Source of the DNA: Lichenicola sp964236105
GTDB lineage: Bacteria; Pseudomonadota; Alphaproteobacteria; Acetobacterales; Acetobacteraceae
Length of the DNA stretch: 64,000 nt
Reading direction: 5' to 3'
Assembly (NCBI GenBank): GCA_964236105.1
Contig: CAXSBC010000006.1
Location: 186,001 to 250,000, forward strand
This document shows, in pieces, positions 8,366 through 17,236 of the stretch. The translations under genes were made by a program, and so were the position numbers. The notes under the pieces were generated by a model, which saw only the letters and a program-made list of their open reading frames with translations, had not been told where the DNA came from and searched no databases. The first letter of the stretch is position 1. Each line of letters opens with the position of its first letter.

Positions 8366-9820
8366 TCACGTCGGTCGGTTTCGACACGTGACCGAATGTC
8401 GCGACGGCACCGCGGTATCGGGATGCTCCGACGCCGGCAGGCCCGGAAACGCCACCTCGATCCTGGTGCCCGGCCCGCCGCCGGCATCCGTGATCGCGAT
8501 GCGGGCGCCATGCAGCCGGGCGATGGCGCCGACCAGGCTCAGCCCCAGCCCGCTGCCCTCGATGTGGCGGCTCTTGTCCGACCGGTAGAAGCGCCGCAGC
8601 ACCGCCTCCCGCTCCTCGGCCTGGATGCCGATGCCGCTATCCACCACGCCGAGCACCGCGCCCTCGCCCTGCCGCCGCGCGGCGATCCGCACCAGCCCGC
8701 CCGACGGGGTGAACTTGATGGCGTTGTCGACCAGGTTGGCGGCAAGCTCGATCAGCAGGTCGCGGTCGCCGGACAGCGCCACCGCCTCCCCCGCCTCAAG
8801 CAGCAGCCGGTTCCCGGCCGCCTCGGCGAGCGGCTCGTAGAGCTCGACGATGTCGCAGGCGATCTCGCGCAGATCCAGCCGGACGAAGCCGCCGCGCCGG
8901 CGCCCGTTCTCGATCTCGACGATCCGCAGCAGGGCGGTGATGATGGCAAAACATCGGTCCAGGTCGATCATCGCCCGGTCGACCGCCTCCGGCAGCGCGT
9001 CCTGCGGCCGCGAGCGCGCGCGGTCGAGCCCGGCCCGCACGCGCGCCAGCGGCGTGCGCAGGTCGTGGGCGATGTCGTCGCCGACACCCCTGATCTCGTC
9101 CAGCAGCTGCTCGAGCCGGTCCAGCATCCGGTTCACGCTGCCGGCCAGGCGCTCCATCTCGTCGCGCTCGCGTCCCGGCGGCCGGCCGACCGGCAGGCGC
9201 TCGTGCAGCCCGCCCGCCATGATGCGGTCGACCGCGAGCTGCATCCGCCCGACCCGCACCAGCGTCCGCCGGCTCAGCCAGGCGCCGGCCAGCAGCGAGA
9301 ACACCAGCGCCGGGATCAGCGCGGTCTCGATCGCGTCCAGCACGATGGAGCGGATCTGCTGCAGGTCGTGGAGCGAGCGGCCGATCACCAGCACCCGGCC
9401 GCCCGGCACCGGCAGCGCCTCGGCGCGGATCACGCGCACGCCCTGCTCGAGCGGATGCACCGTGATCTCGCGGATGGCGCCATCAACCGGCAGCGCGTCG
9501 GGCCAGTCCCGTAGGTTGCCCGCGACTGGACGCCGGTCGGCATCGAACAGCCCGGCCGCGGTGATCAGCAGCCTGAGATCGTTGGTGGCCCAGAGCCGCA
9601 TCTGCTCCTGCAGGACCTCCGGACGCTGCGCCGCCAGCAGCGCCGCCTCGCGGTTCAGCAGCCGGTCGCCCCGTTCCACCTCGTAGGCGGTGGTGCGCCA
9701 GTAGATCAGCGAGAACTGCAGCAGCGCCATGCCGGCGAGGATCGCCGACGAGCCCAGCGTCAGCCGGAAGGCGGCGGTGCCGAACAGGTCGGCCAGCGGT
9801 CGCCCGCCGGCGGTGGTCAC
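8366..9820 (-). CDS. Two-component sensor histidine kinase
   Basis: This inner-membrane sensor kinase (484 residues) phosphorylates the response regulator encoded just upstream. Order: TM1 (about residues 14-34), a periplasmic domain of about 140 residues, TM2 (LIPALVFSLLAGAWL), HAMP, and HisKA with the phospho-acceptor in DDIAHDLRTPLARVR (His252). The ATPase domain has the N box (ELAANLVDNAIKF), G1 (DSGIGI) and GSGLGLSLV. The start is a GTG overlapping the regulator's TGA (GTGA), which rules out the longer upstream reading. The signal is unknown. Position next to an efflux operon suggests envelope or drug stress, as inference. Confidence 0.9.
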   Translation of the reverse strand: MTTAGGRPLADLFGTAAFRLTLGSSAILAGMALLQFSLIYWRTTAYEVERGDRLLNREAALLAAQRPEVLQEQMRLWATNDLRLLITAAGLFDADRRPVAGNLRDWPDALPVDGAIREITVHPLEQGVRVIRAEALPVPGGRVLVIGRSLHDLQQIRSIVLDAIETALIPALVFSLLAGAWLSRRTLVRVGRMQLAVDRIMAGGLHERLPVGRPPGRERDEMERLAGSVNRMLDRLEQLLDEIRGVGDDIAHDLRTPLARVRAGLDRARSRPQDALPEAVDRAMIDLDRCFAIITALLRIVEIENGRRRGGFVRLDLREIACDIVELYEPLAEAAGNRLLLEAGEAVALSGDRDLLIELAANLVDNAIKFTPSGGLVRIAARRQGEGAVLGVVDSGIGIQAEEREAVLRRFYRSDKSRHIEGSGLGLSLVGAIARLHGARIAITDAGGGPGTRIEVAFPGLPASEHPDTAVPSRHSVTCRNRPT

Positions 9821-10554
9821 TCCGGGATGCGCAGCATGAAGCCTGCGCCGCGTATGCTCTGGATCAGCGGCGCCTCGTCGGGCGGGTCGATCTTGCGGCG
9901 CAGCTTGCCGATATGCACGTCGACCAGGTTGGTCTGCGGGATGAAGCGGTAGTGCCACACATCCTCCAGCAGCATGTCGCGCGTCAGCACCTGGTTCGGC
10001 CGCCGAAGCATGTATTCGAGCAGGCGGAACTCGCGCGGCAGCAGCTCCAGGCTGCGGCCCGAGCGGAACGCGCGCCGCTCGATCAGGTCCATCTCGACCG
10101 GGCCCGCGCGCAGCACGGTCTCCCGGGTCTGCGACGGCCGGCGCAGCAGCGCGTCCAGGCGGGCGACCAGCTCCTCCATCGCGAACGGCTTGGTCAGGTA
10201 GTCGTCGCCGCCGGCCTTGAGGCCGCCGACCCGGTCATCGACCGCCGACAGCGCGCTCAGCACCAGCACCGGGGTCTGCACCCCCTCGGCGCGCAGCCGC
10301 CCCAGGATCGCCAGCCCGTCCAGCCCGGGCAGCAGCCGGTCCAGCACCAGCACGTCGAAGGCGCCGCTCATGGCGCGGTCCAGCCCATCGGGTCCGGTCT
10401 GCGCATGCACCACCGCAAAGCCGCGGCCGGACAGCTCCTCGACCACCTCCTGGCCGATCCTGGCGTCATCCTCGACCACCAGGACGCGCCGACGCAAGGC
10501 CGCGGGCAGCGGGTCGATCGGGCCGTCGGACAGGATGTCGGTCGGGGTGATCAT
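9817..10554 (-). CDS. OmpR/PhoB-family response regulator
   Basis: This DNA-binding regulator (245 residues) pairs with the overlapping sensor kinase. It has an N-terminal extension of about 20 residues. The receiver domain has acidic residues in VLVVEDDARIG, phospho-acceptor Asp72 in VLVLDRLLPG, and the conserved Lys in LTKPF. A winged-helix OmpR domain follows (ELLPREFRLLEYMLRRPNQV, VDVHIGKLRRKID, SIRGAGFML). Chosen start ATG at 10554. It could autoregulate and control the lipoprotein and RND genes downstream on the same strand, but no operator repeats were identified. Confidence 0.92.
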   Translation of the reverse strand: MITPTDILSDGPIDPLPAALRRRVLVVEDDARIGQEVVEELSGRGFAVVHAQTGPDGLDRAMSGAFDVLVLDRLLPGLDGLAILGRLRAEGVQTPVLVLSALSAVDDRVGGLKAGGDDYLTKPFAMEELVARLDALLRRPSQTRETVLRAGPVEMDLIERRAFRSGRSLELLPREFRLLEYMLRRPNQVLTRDMLLEDVWHYRFIPQTNLVDVHIGKLRRKIDPPDEAPLIQSIRGAGFMLRIPE

Positions 10555-10631
10555 GCTGAACCTGCAGATGGGGAACGCCGGTGCCGGAGGCCAATGAAAT
10601 CGGCGACATGAGCGATCCCGCCGACACCGTC

Positions 10632-11828
10632 TCAGCCGGCCGCCGCGTCCTCGCCATGCTCCTCCAGCTCCAGCAGCGCCGCCGCCGCCGCCGGGTCCGG
10701 CGCCTCCACCTCGCGCAGCTTGCGCGCCACCACCCGGGTGCGGCGGCGCGCCTCCTCGATCGCGTTCGACATGGCACCCGCGTTGCGCCCGAGCTTCTCC
10801 AGCACTTGGTCCATGCGGATCATCTCCTGGCGGGTGGCGCCGAGCAGGTGGCTGATCGCCTCGGTCTTCTCCTCCAGCGCCAGCGTCACGTAGCCGAGAT
10901 GGATGGTGCGCAGCAGGGCCGGGATCAGGCTCGGCCCCATCACCATCACCCGGCAGGTGCGGCCGAGCTCGTCGATCAGCCCCGGCACCCGCGCCACCTC
11001 GGCATAGAGCCCGTCGGTGGGGAGATAGAGCACCGCGAACTCCACCGTGGTCGGCGGCAGGATGTATTTCGACGCGATCTTGCGCGCCTCCAGACGGATC
11101 GCGGCCTCCAGCGTGCGGCGGGCGGCGCGCTCGGCGTCGGCATCGACCGCGTCGACCGCGTTCAGCAGCCGCTCGTACGCCTCGGTCGGGAACTTGGCGT
11201 CGATCGCCAGCAGCGGCGGCCGGCTGCCGCGCATCGGCATGCGGACGGCGAACTCCACCACCTCGCCGCTGCCGGCACTGAGCCTGACGTTGGTCTCGTA
11301 GGCGCCGGCCGGCAGCACGTCGTCCAGGATCGCGCGCAGCTGCGCCTCGCCCCAGCCGCCGCGCGTCTTGACGTTGGAGAACAGCCGCTTGAGGTCGCCG
11401 ATCTGCGCGGTCATCGACGCGACCTCGCCCATCGCCTTCTGCACCGAGGCGAACTGCTCCAGCACGCGCTGGAAGCTGGTCTGCATCTGCTTCTCGACCG
11501 CCGCGTGCAGCTGCTCGTTCACCGAGGCCTGGATCGCCGACAGGCGCCGGGCGCTCTGCTCCGACATCTCGCGCAGGGCGGCCGACATCGCCAGCCGCGC
11601 CTCGCCCTGCTCGCGGGCGATGATCGTGGTCAGGCCGCCGAGCCGCTCCTCCATGCCCAGCCTGACATGCCCCAGCCGGTCGGCCATCTCTCGCTCCAGA
11701 TGGGCCAGCTGGTGCAGGGTGTTGTCCTCCCGGCCGGTGGCCAGCAGCACCAGCCGCAGCACCAGCAGGGAAACGACGAGCGATGCGATCGCGCCGGCAG
11801 CGGCCAGAAGGCCCAGGAGATCGGACAT
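10632..11828 (-). CDS. rmuC: DNA recombination protein RmuC
   Basis: RmuC-family proteins limit recombination at inverted repeats and carry a PD-(D/E)XK-like nuclease fold. The 398-residue product has an N-terminal membrane anchor (SDLLGLLAAAGAIASLVVSL) and a long helical region. The conserved RmuC core includes RGGWGEAQLRAILDD, PLLAIDAKFPTEAYERLLNA and EFAVLYLPTDGLYAEV. An in-frame TTG six bases upstream is an alternative start. It ends 77 nt before the response regulator on the same strand but need not be functionally linked. Confidence 0.93.
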   Translation of the reverse strand: MSDLLGLLAAAGAIASLVVSLLVLRLVLLATGREDNTLHQLAHLEREMADRLGHVRLGMEERLGGLTTIIAREQGEARLAMSAALREMSEQSARRLSAIQASVNEQLHAAVEKQMQTSFQRVLEQFASVQKAMGEVASMTAQIGDLKRLFSNVKTRGGWGEAQLRAILDDVLPAGAYETNVRLSAGSGEVVEFAVRMPMRGSRPPLLAIDAKFPTEAYERLLNAVDAVDADAERAARRTLEAAIRLEARKIASKYILPPTTVEFAVLYLPTDGLYAEVARVPGLIDELGRTCRVMVMGPSLIPALLRTIHLGYVTLALEEKTEAISHLLGATRQEMIRMDQVLEKLGRNAGAMSNAIEEARRRTRVVARKLREVEAPDPAAAAALLELEEHGEDAAAG

Positions 11829-12038
11829 CGCCAAAAGCTAGCAGCGCTGCCCGAGTCGCAGCGATTCGCGCCGGCGCCCGGCCGAGGTCAGGATGCCGGC
11901 CATGATGCCGAGCCGCGTGACGGGCCGATCGGGACCGCGCTGGCCACACGTCCGCTGCCCGGCTGCCCGGCGCTCGCCGGCGCTCCGTCGGCCCCAGCCC
12001 CAGCCCCGGCCGCACCCGCGGAGCCCGGCGAGGCCGAG

Positions 12039-12738
12039 ATGTGGCGGCGACTGGCCGTCATTGACGGTCGCGGGAGCGGCGAACTCGCCCTGCAGCTGTC
12101 GCGCGACTGGTCGGTGCCGCAGCCCGACATCGTCCGCGCCGTCATCACCATCCATGGCGAACATCGCGATGCGCGCGCCTACGGGCGCATCGCCAGCGAC
12201 GCTCTCGCCACGGCGGGCGCGTCCGGCCGCGGCACGCTGCTGGTCACGCCACGCTTCCCCGCAGGCGGGCCGCCTTCCCTGCTGCGGTGGCCCGGCGCCG
12301 GCTGGATCGACGGGCAGGCGGCATCGGCCCCGGCAGCGCTGAGCTCGTTCGAGGCGATGGACGCGCTGATCGACCGGCTGGCCGACCGCGCCCGGTTTCC
12401 GTCGCTGCGCAGCATCGTGCTGGTCGGGCATTCCGCCGGCGCCCAGTTCATGCAGCGCTATGCCGTGCTCGGACGGGGGGAGGCACGCGCCGCGCTGGCC
12501 GGCATCGCCATGCGCCACGTGATCGCCAACCCGTCCTCCTACGCCTATTTTGCGGCTTCGGCGTCCTCCGGTCCGACGGCTGCCCGATGGAGGATCGCTG
12601 GAAATACGGGCTGGAGGCGCTGCCGCCCGACGCGGCAGGCGCTCGGCCCGACGCGCTGGAACGCGCCTACGTGCAACGCAACGTCACCTACCTGCTCGGC
12701 CGTCTCGACAACGATCCCACGCTGCGCGCCCTGGACGG
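12039..12738 (+). pseudogene. Alpha/beta-hydrolase-like gene, frameshifted and truncated
   Basis: The reading frame carries a nucleophile-elbow motif IVLVGHSAGAQFMQRYAV and continues to ANPSSYAYF near 12551. It then shifts by one base: the sensible continuation (GCPMEDRWKYGLEALPPDA, YVQRNVTYLLGRLDNDPTL) is in another frame. A single missing base near 12552 would restore YFDGFGV. The coding sense stops around RALD at about 12738, where lower-GC DNA with a gene on the opposite strand begins, so the C-terminal end is lost. No clear signal peptide or start was found; the first in-frame ATG is at 12039, but homology may begin upstream. The frameshift could be a sequencing error; the truncation is less likely to be one. 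Confidence 0.7.
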
Positions 12739-12745
12739 AGTGGCC

Positions 12746-13213
12746 CTAATCATCCGTGATGAGCTCGCCATGCGACCAGAAGCGATTCACTTTGTCCCAG
12801 AACTTTCGGCTCACAGGCCGCAGCCATGCCTCGAAGTCGCTTGGCTGAGTTCGTTTGTGCATGTTCGTGTTTTGTAAATCTTCCAGTAAGCCGATCGTCG
12901 CAGCGTCACGGACGTACTTGTCTCCTTCGACATGCCAGCGCTCGACCACGTCGAAGACAGCCGGGAACCGTGCCGTCTCCCCCCGTTCGAGTTGTGCAAT
13001 GAGGTGATATGCCAAGGAGCAAAGGACAATATAATCGGGCGGAGCAGTCTCATTCGCCCACTCGGCCACCCACTCCAGCCACGTAGCCTCGAACGTCGGA
13101 TCCACCTCAACAAGCAGAAGCAACATGTGTTCGCGTGTGATGGCATCGGGATTCATCATACCGCACCGTGTCTTGGATTCGACAGCCTCGGTCGGAAACA
13201 GCCATTCCGACAT
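12746..13213 (-). CDS. Small acidic protein, immunity-like (DUF7674-type pattern)
   Basis: A 155-residue soluble, Trp-rich acidic protein with no signal or membrane segment. The segment HLIAQLERGETARFPAVF and GDKYVRDAATIGLLEDLQN recall a family of small proteins often found as immunity or orphan genes near contact-dependent toxins. I recognise the pattern from memory, not from a search. GC content and codon use are clearly lower than in neighbours. The start may instead be one of the paired ATGs near 13159 (MMNPDAITREHM). It sits where the upstream hydrolase is cut, which suggests horizontal arrival. Confidence 0.6.
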   Translation of the reverse strand: MSEWLFPTEAVESKTRCGMMNPDAITREHMLLLLVEVDPTFEATWLEWVAEWANETAPPDYIVLCSLAYHLIAQLERGETARFPAVFDVVERWHVEGDKYVRDAATIGLLEDLQNTNMHKRTQPSDFEAWLRPVSRKFWDKVNRFWSHGELITDD

Positions 13214-13292
13214 CGATCAGGGACAGGCTCCAAACCAATATGATAGCGAGCAACGCAAGACCGGCTGCTATCGTCGAATGGGATGCTTCCAT
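13107..13292 (-). CDS. Possible 61-residue membrane peptide (uncertain)
   Basis: It begins MEASHSTIAAGLALLAIIL, giving one clear hydrophobic helix, and is preceded by an AAGGG-type ribosome site. Its second half overlaps the start of the immunity-like gene in another frame and looks non-coding. It may be a short signal-bearing gene, or the original 5' end of a gene now fused out of frame. Confidence 0.25.
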   Translation of the reverse strand: MEASHSTIAAGLALLAIILVWSLSLIDVGMAVSDRGCRIQDTVRYDESRCHHTRTHVASAC

Positions 13293-13365
13293 GTTCCACT
13301 GCCCTTCTTCCTTGGCAGTGTGGCAGAAATGCTTCTAGTCCCTGGGTGGAGCTTCCTGGGACGCT

Positions 13366-13540
13366 TCAGCAAGCAAGGAACGACCGCAAGCTTCTGCTTC
13401 GGCTCGGCAATCCCTTGTGCCGCCAGCTTTCGGCGCCGGAGCAGGCCACGCAGGTCATCTTTCCTGCCAAAGCGCGGGCGATCTGGTTCTGAGCATGACC
13501 ATTGGCGATGGGGAAAATATCCTTGTAGCCCCCGCGCAGC
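13366..13540 (-). pseudogene. Unassigned coding fragment behind trehalase
   Basis: Directly after the trehalase stop, on the same strand, a frame reads GGYKDIFPIANGHAQNQIA and continues with a CVAC motif to a stop at 13366. Codon use looks coding but there is no start, and the frame enters from within trehalase. It resembles the tail of a larger protein; no family is assigned. With the immunity-like gene downstream it could be the relic of a toxin C-terminus, which is speculative. Confidence 0.3.
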
Positions 13541-15277
13541 TCACCGCCCTGCCGCGGCCTGGGGATGCGCGGCGAGGCTTGCTCGCGTCCTGTCCGGGTA
13601 GAGCCGCATGAGGTTGACCAGCACGCCGTTGGTCCAGCCGAACCCGACCTGCAGCGGGTACTCGCCGCCGCCGCCCTTGGCGACCGCATCGCCGGTGCGC
13701 ACGTTGTATTTCTCCAGCAGCACGCCGCTCTGCGCGTAGGCGGCGATCTGGCGTTCGATCCAGCGCCGCGCGATCTCGGCCGCAAGCGCGTCCTGGCCGT
13801 AGGCGCGCAGGCCCGCCACCGCCATCCACTGCATCGGCGCCCAGCCGTTCGGGCCGTCCCATTGCTGCCCGTCGTCGCGCTGCAGGCTGGTGGTCATGCC
13901 GCCCGGCTTGAGCAGCCTCGTGCGGATCGTGTCCGCGACCCGCCCGGCCTGCGCGGGCGTCGCCACCGCGAGGAACAGCGGCACCGTGGTCGCGGCCGTC
14001 ACGGCACCGGTCTGCCGCGACCCCGTCCAGACATAGTCCGTGAAGACGCCGTCGGCCTCGTCCCACATCAGACGCCGGATCGCGGCGACCCGGGCGGCCG
14101 CGCGGTCGTGGTAGCGCGCCGCCAGCACCGTGTCGCCCTTCAGCGCATAGCCGTGCGCCAGCGTCTGCTCCATGTGCGCGACCAGGCTGTTCAGGTCGAC
14201 CGGCAGCAGCTGCGTGACGCGGATGGTGGCCAGCGTCCTGCCATCGCCGAGCCAGCGGGAGGAGAAGTCCCAGCCGGTCTCGGCGCCGGCGCGCAGCTCG
14301 CGATAGATCTCGGGCGGCGGACGACCGCTCGCCTTCGCCGTCTCGACATCCTCGCGGTAGGATTCGTCGCGCGGCACGTCGCGATCGTCCCAGTAGCGGT
14401 TGAGCACCGTGCCGTCCGCGAGACGGACGACATGGCGATGCGCCTGCCCCGGCGGCAGATCCGCCTCGCCCTGCATCCAGTACTCGTACTCGCGCTGCAG
14501 CTCGGGCAGGAAGGTCAGGTAGAGCTGCGGTCCGTCGTGCCTGGCCATCAGGTCGATCATGCAGGCGAAGAAGGGCGGCTCCGACCGGCTGAGGTAGTAG
14601 GTGCGGTTGCCGTTGGGGACATGACCGTAGCGGTCGATCAGCGACGCCATGTTGCGGATCATGTCGGTGGCGAGATCGTGCCGCCCGTCCGCCTCGAGCC
14701 CCAGCATCGTGAAGTAGCTGTCCCAGTAATAGATCTCGCTGAACCGGCCGCCCGGCACGACATAGGAATAGCGCAGCGGCAGCAGCGACGAGTACGGCTC
14801 CGAGCCGTCCGGATCGCGCCGCAGCACCGACCACATAGCGGCGATGTAGTCGGCGACCGGCTGATCCGGCCGCGGCTTGAAGTCGATCCGCTTCCGCCTC
14901 GGCAGATCGAAGTGCTGCGCCACGAAGCCCCTGAGGTCGAAGCCGGGCCGGCCGGACTGCGCCGCGTAGAGCGCGTCGATGATCCCGGGCGGCTGCTTCG
15001 GGACGGCGTCGGCGAAGGTCTTCTGATCGGTGAACACACCCTGCAGCTCGACCGTGCGGTAGAGGTCGCCGAACAGCACCGAGGGCGGCTGCAGCACCGT
15101 CGGCGCCGGTGCCACACGGGTGCGGGACCCGACCGCCGCGGGAGCCGCCGCCGCCGCCGGACCGGTCGCCCGCGACGGACCGCACGGCAGGGCGGCGGCC
15201 AGCAGAACGGCGGACAGCCGCAGGCCGCCCCGGGCGATCGGCCGTGACCGCAACCAACCGACAACTGCGTCTGCCAT
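13541..15277 (-). CDS. treA: Periplasmic alpha,alpha-trehalase (GH37)
   Basis: It hydrolyses trehalose to two glucose units in the periplasm. The 578-residue product has an N-terminal signal region (LSAVLLAAALP...SRATG). The catalytic domain has both GH37 signatures, PGGRFSEIYYWDSYF and QWDGPNGWAPMQW. The likely acid (Asp in AETGWDFSSRW) and the C-terminal Glu motif LLEKYNV are also present. The length is normal. Nearby glgX suggests a carbohydrate-storage neighbourhood, though the genes are not in one operon. The region between its start and the GNAT gene (15278-15414) must hold divergent promoters. Confidence 0.95.
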   Translation of the reverse strand: MADAVVGWLRSRPIARGGLRLSAVLLAAALPCGPSRATGPAAAAAPAAVGSRTRVAPAPTVLQPPSVLFGDLYRTVELQGVFTDQKTFADAVPKQPPGIIDALYAAQSGRPGFDLRGFVAQHFDLPRRKRIDFKPRPDQPVADYIAAMWSVLRRDPDGSEPYSSLLPLRYSYVVPGGRFSEIYYWDSYFTMLGLEADGRHDLATDMIRNMASLIDRYGHVPNGNRTYYLSRSEPPFFACMIDLMARHDGPQLYLTFLPELQREYEYWMQGEADLPPGQAHRHVVRLADGTVLNRYWDDRDVPRDESYREDVETAKASGRPPPEIYRELRAGAETGWDFSSRWLGDGRTLATIRVTQLLPVDLNSLVAHMEQTLAHGYALKGDTVLAARYHDRAAARVAAIRRLMWDEADGVFTDYVWTGSRQTGAVTAATTVPLFLAVATPAQAGRVADTIRTRLLKPGGMTTSLQRDDGQQWDGPNGWAPMQWMAVAGLRAYGQDALAAEIARRWIERQIAAYAQSGVLLEKYNVRTGDAVAKGGGGEYPLQVGFGWTNGVLVNLMRLYPDRTRASLAAHPQAAAGR

Positions 15278-15414
15278 GGGGAGGAGGTTCCGTTGCTGCG
15301 GCGTGGTCGGCGCGACAGTATGCAGGCATCCGCGGTTTGTCCCGCCCGGCTGGCCGGTCTTGCGACGGCCGGATGCCCTGCCTTAAGCGTAGGCGGCACA
15401 GGTGGGCGGACATC

Positions 15415-15990
15415 ATGCTGACACACAGGGTCGCGGCGGCATCGGACATCCCCGCGATCCGGGCGCTGATGGCCCTGGCGATCGAGCAGCTGCAGCGCGA
15501 CGTCCTGGACGCGCCCACGATCGTGGCCAGCCGCTCGGTGATGGGCCTCGACACGCAGCTGATCGCCGACGGGACCTATCTCGCGGTCGAGCAGGACGGG
15601 CGGCTGGTCGGCTGCGGCGGATGGAGCAGGCGGGCGACCCTGTTCGGCGGCAACCACACGCCGGCGCGCGACGACAGCCTGCTCGACCCGGCGCACGACC
15701 CGGCGCGGGTGCGGGCGATGTACACCCATCCCGGCTTCGTCCGCCGCGGCATCGGACGGCTCATCCTGCAGCGCAGCGAGGCCGCCGCCGCCGCGGAGGG
15801 CTTCACCCGCGCCGAGCTCGCCGCGACCCTCGCCGGCCTGCCGCTCTATCGGGCCTGCGGCTGGACCGAGATCGCGCCGTTCCTGTCCGAGCCGATCGAC
15901 GGCGTGCGCGTGCCGCTGGTCAGGATGGGCAAGCGGCTGGGCAGCCAGGCGTCAGGAGCCCCGGGGGTCCGGCCACCGGAGGCCGGCTAG
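15415..15990 (+). CDS. GNAT-family N-acetyltransferase
   Basis: A 191-residue acetyl-CoA-dependent acyltransferase with the acetyl-CoA pyrophosphate-binding loop in HPGFVRRGIGRLILQRSE and the C-terminal substrate-side segment AGLPLYRACGWTEI. The ATG at 15415 follows an AGGTGGG ribosome-site-like stretch. The substrate is not predictable. The stop overlaps the convergent OmpA gene by 4 bp, so the two genes share their 3' ends and no terminator separates them. Confidence 0.85.
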   Translation: MLTHRVAAASDIPAIRALMALAIEQLQRDVLDAPTIVASRSVMGLDTQLIADGTYLAVEQDGRLVGCGGWSRRATLFGGNHTPARDDSLLDPAHDPARVRAMYTHPGFVRRGIGRLILQRSEAAAAAEGFTRAELAATLAGLPLYRACGWTEIAPFLSEPIDGVRVPLVRMGKRLGSQASGAPGVRPPEAG

Positions 15991-17114
15991 TCCAGGATGA
16001 TCTCCACGCGCCGGTTCTGCGGCTCGCGGGCGTCGGGGCCGGTCTGCACCAGCAGATGGCTGTCGCCGTAAGCCTGAATGGCGATGGCGCCGGCCTGCAC
16101 GCCGTCGCGGACGAGCTCCGCCTGCACGATGTCGGCCCGGCGGCGGGACAGCGCCAGGTTGTAGGCATGGCCGCGCGGGCCGGTCAGCGCATGCGAGGTG
16201 TCGGCATAGCCGTTGACCTCGATGCGGGTCGAGGCGACATGCGCGGCATTGGCGGCGGCCTCGGCCACGATCTGGCGCGCCCGCGCGGACAGCACCGATC
16301 GGTCCCAGTCGAAGAAGACGAGGTAGGTGCGCGCGGCTGCCGGCGCCGGTGCCGCCGGCGGCTGCGGCCCGGGCGCCGGAGCCGGAGCCGGATGCTCGAA
16401 CGCGTAGGCGATGCCGACGGTGAACTGGTGCAGGAAGGCCGGCGACAGCACCTCGGTGCCGTGGGCGATGCCGGACCGCGAGAACTCCGTGCCCGCAGCC
16501 CCCGACCGCACGTCGATGCCGATGAGGCGGTAGTCGACCGACAGCTTGAGGCCCGGCACCGTCTTGATCGGAAATCCCAGCCCGACGATGCCCTGGTAGG
16601 CGAAGTTCTCTCCGGTGCCGCCCAGCCGGAACACGCTGCTGCCGTCGTCGGCCGCACTGGTGATCGGCGAGAAATGCGTCCACAGCACGCCGGCACCCGC
16701 GCCCACATAGGGCTGCACCGACGCCACCGGGATGCCGAGCTTCTGCAGGTCGATATCGTAGAAGACGTTGCCGAAGACGCCGTACGTGCCCTGGTTCCCG
16801 CTGCTGGTCTCGGCGACCGGCGTGTGCACGCGGTTGTTGATGCCGTTATAGTCGTAGGCGCCCTCGACCTCGGCGCGAAAGCCGTTGCCGAACCCCCAGC
16901 CGATGCTGCCGGCACCGACGAAGCCGTCGCCGAACCGGTAGTTCGTCCGCGGCTGCTCGAGTGCCGGATCGCGCGAGTGCGCATGGATGTCGGCCAGCAG
17001 GTTGTAGCCGCCGCCGAGATCGACATACGGGCCGCTCACCGCCTGGGCATCCGCCACGGCAGGCAGGCTGCAGATGATCGCGGCGGCAAGAGGCAGACAG
17101 GCGGCATGTTTCAT
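15987..17114 (-). CDS. OmpA-family outer membrane protein
   Basis: An outer-membrane barrel with a periplasmic peptidoglycan-binding domain, 375 residues. Signal peptide about residues 1-23 (cut after ADA). The beta-barrel/opacity-like part is residues 24-245 (many alternating aromatic strands, e.g. VDLGGGYNLL, VGAGAGVLWTHFS). A Pro/Ala linker follows, then an OmpA C-terminal domain (FFDWDRSVLS, EVNGYADTS, NLALSRRRADIVQAEL, NRRVEIIL). It anchors the outer membrane to the cell wall. It stands alone, transcribed towards the GNAT gene. Confidence 0.92.
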   Translation of the reverse strand: MKHAACLPLAAAIICSLPAVADAQAVSGPYVDLGGGYNLLADIHAHSRDPALEQPRTNYRFGDGFVGAGSIGWGFGNGFRAEVEGAYDYNGINNRVHTPVAETSSGNQGTYGVFGNVFYDIDLQKLGIPVASVQPYVGAGAGVLWTHFSPITSAADDGSSVFRLGGTGENFAYQGIVGLGFPIKTVPGLKLSVDYRLIGIDVRSGAAGTEFSRSGIAHGTEVLSPAFLHQFTVGIAYAFEHPAPAPAPGPQPPAAPAPAAARTYLVFFDWDRSVLSARARQIVAEAAANAAHVASTRIEVNGYADTSHALTGPRGHAYNLALSRRRADIVQAELVRDGVQAGAIAIQAYGDSHLLVQTGPDAREPQNRRVEIILD

Positions 17115-17236
17115 CGAGGCTCCCGGTCAGCAGCCATCGCGGGCGGCGGCGGCATTCGCCGGCAGCCTCGGCCGTTCGACAAGTCACGTGGCCGCCATGA
17201 CGAGACACGAGATCGTGCGGACCCGCCACGCCCCGG

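Noticed and set aside
13283..13492. Plus-strand 69-codon frame in the low-GC patch
   Set aside because: No motif or ribosome site, and the minus-strand frame over the same bases looks more coding.
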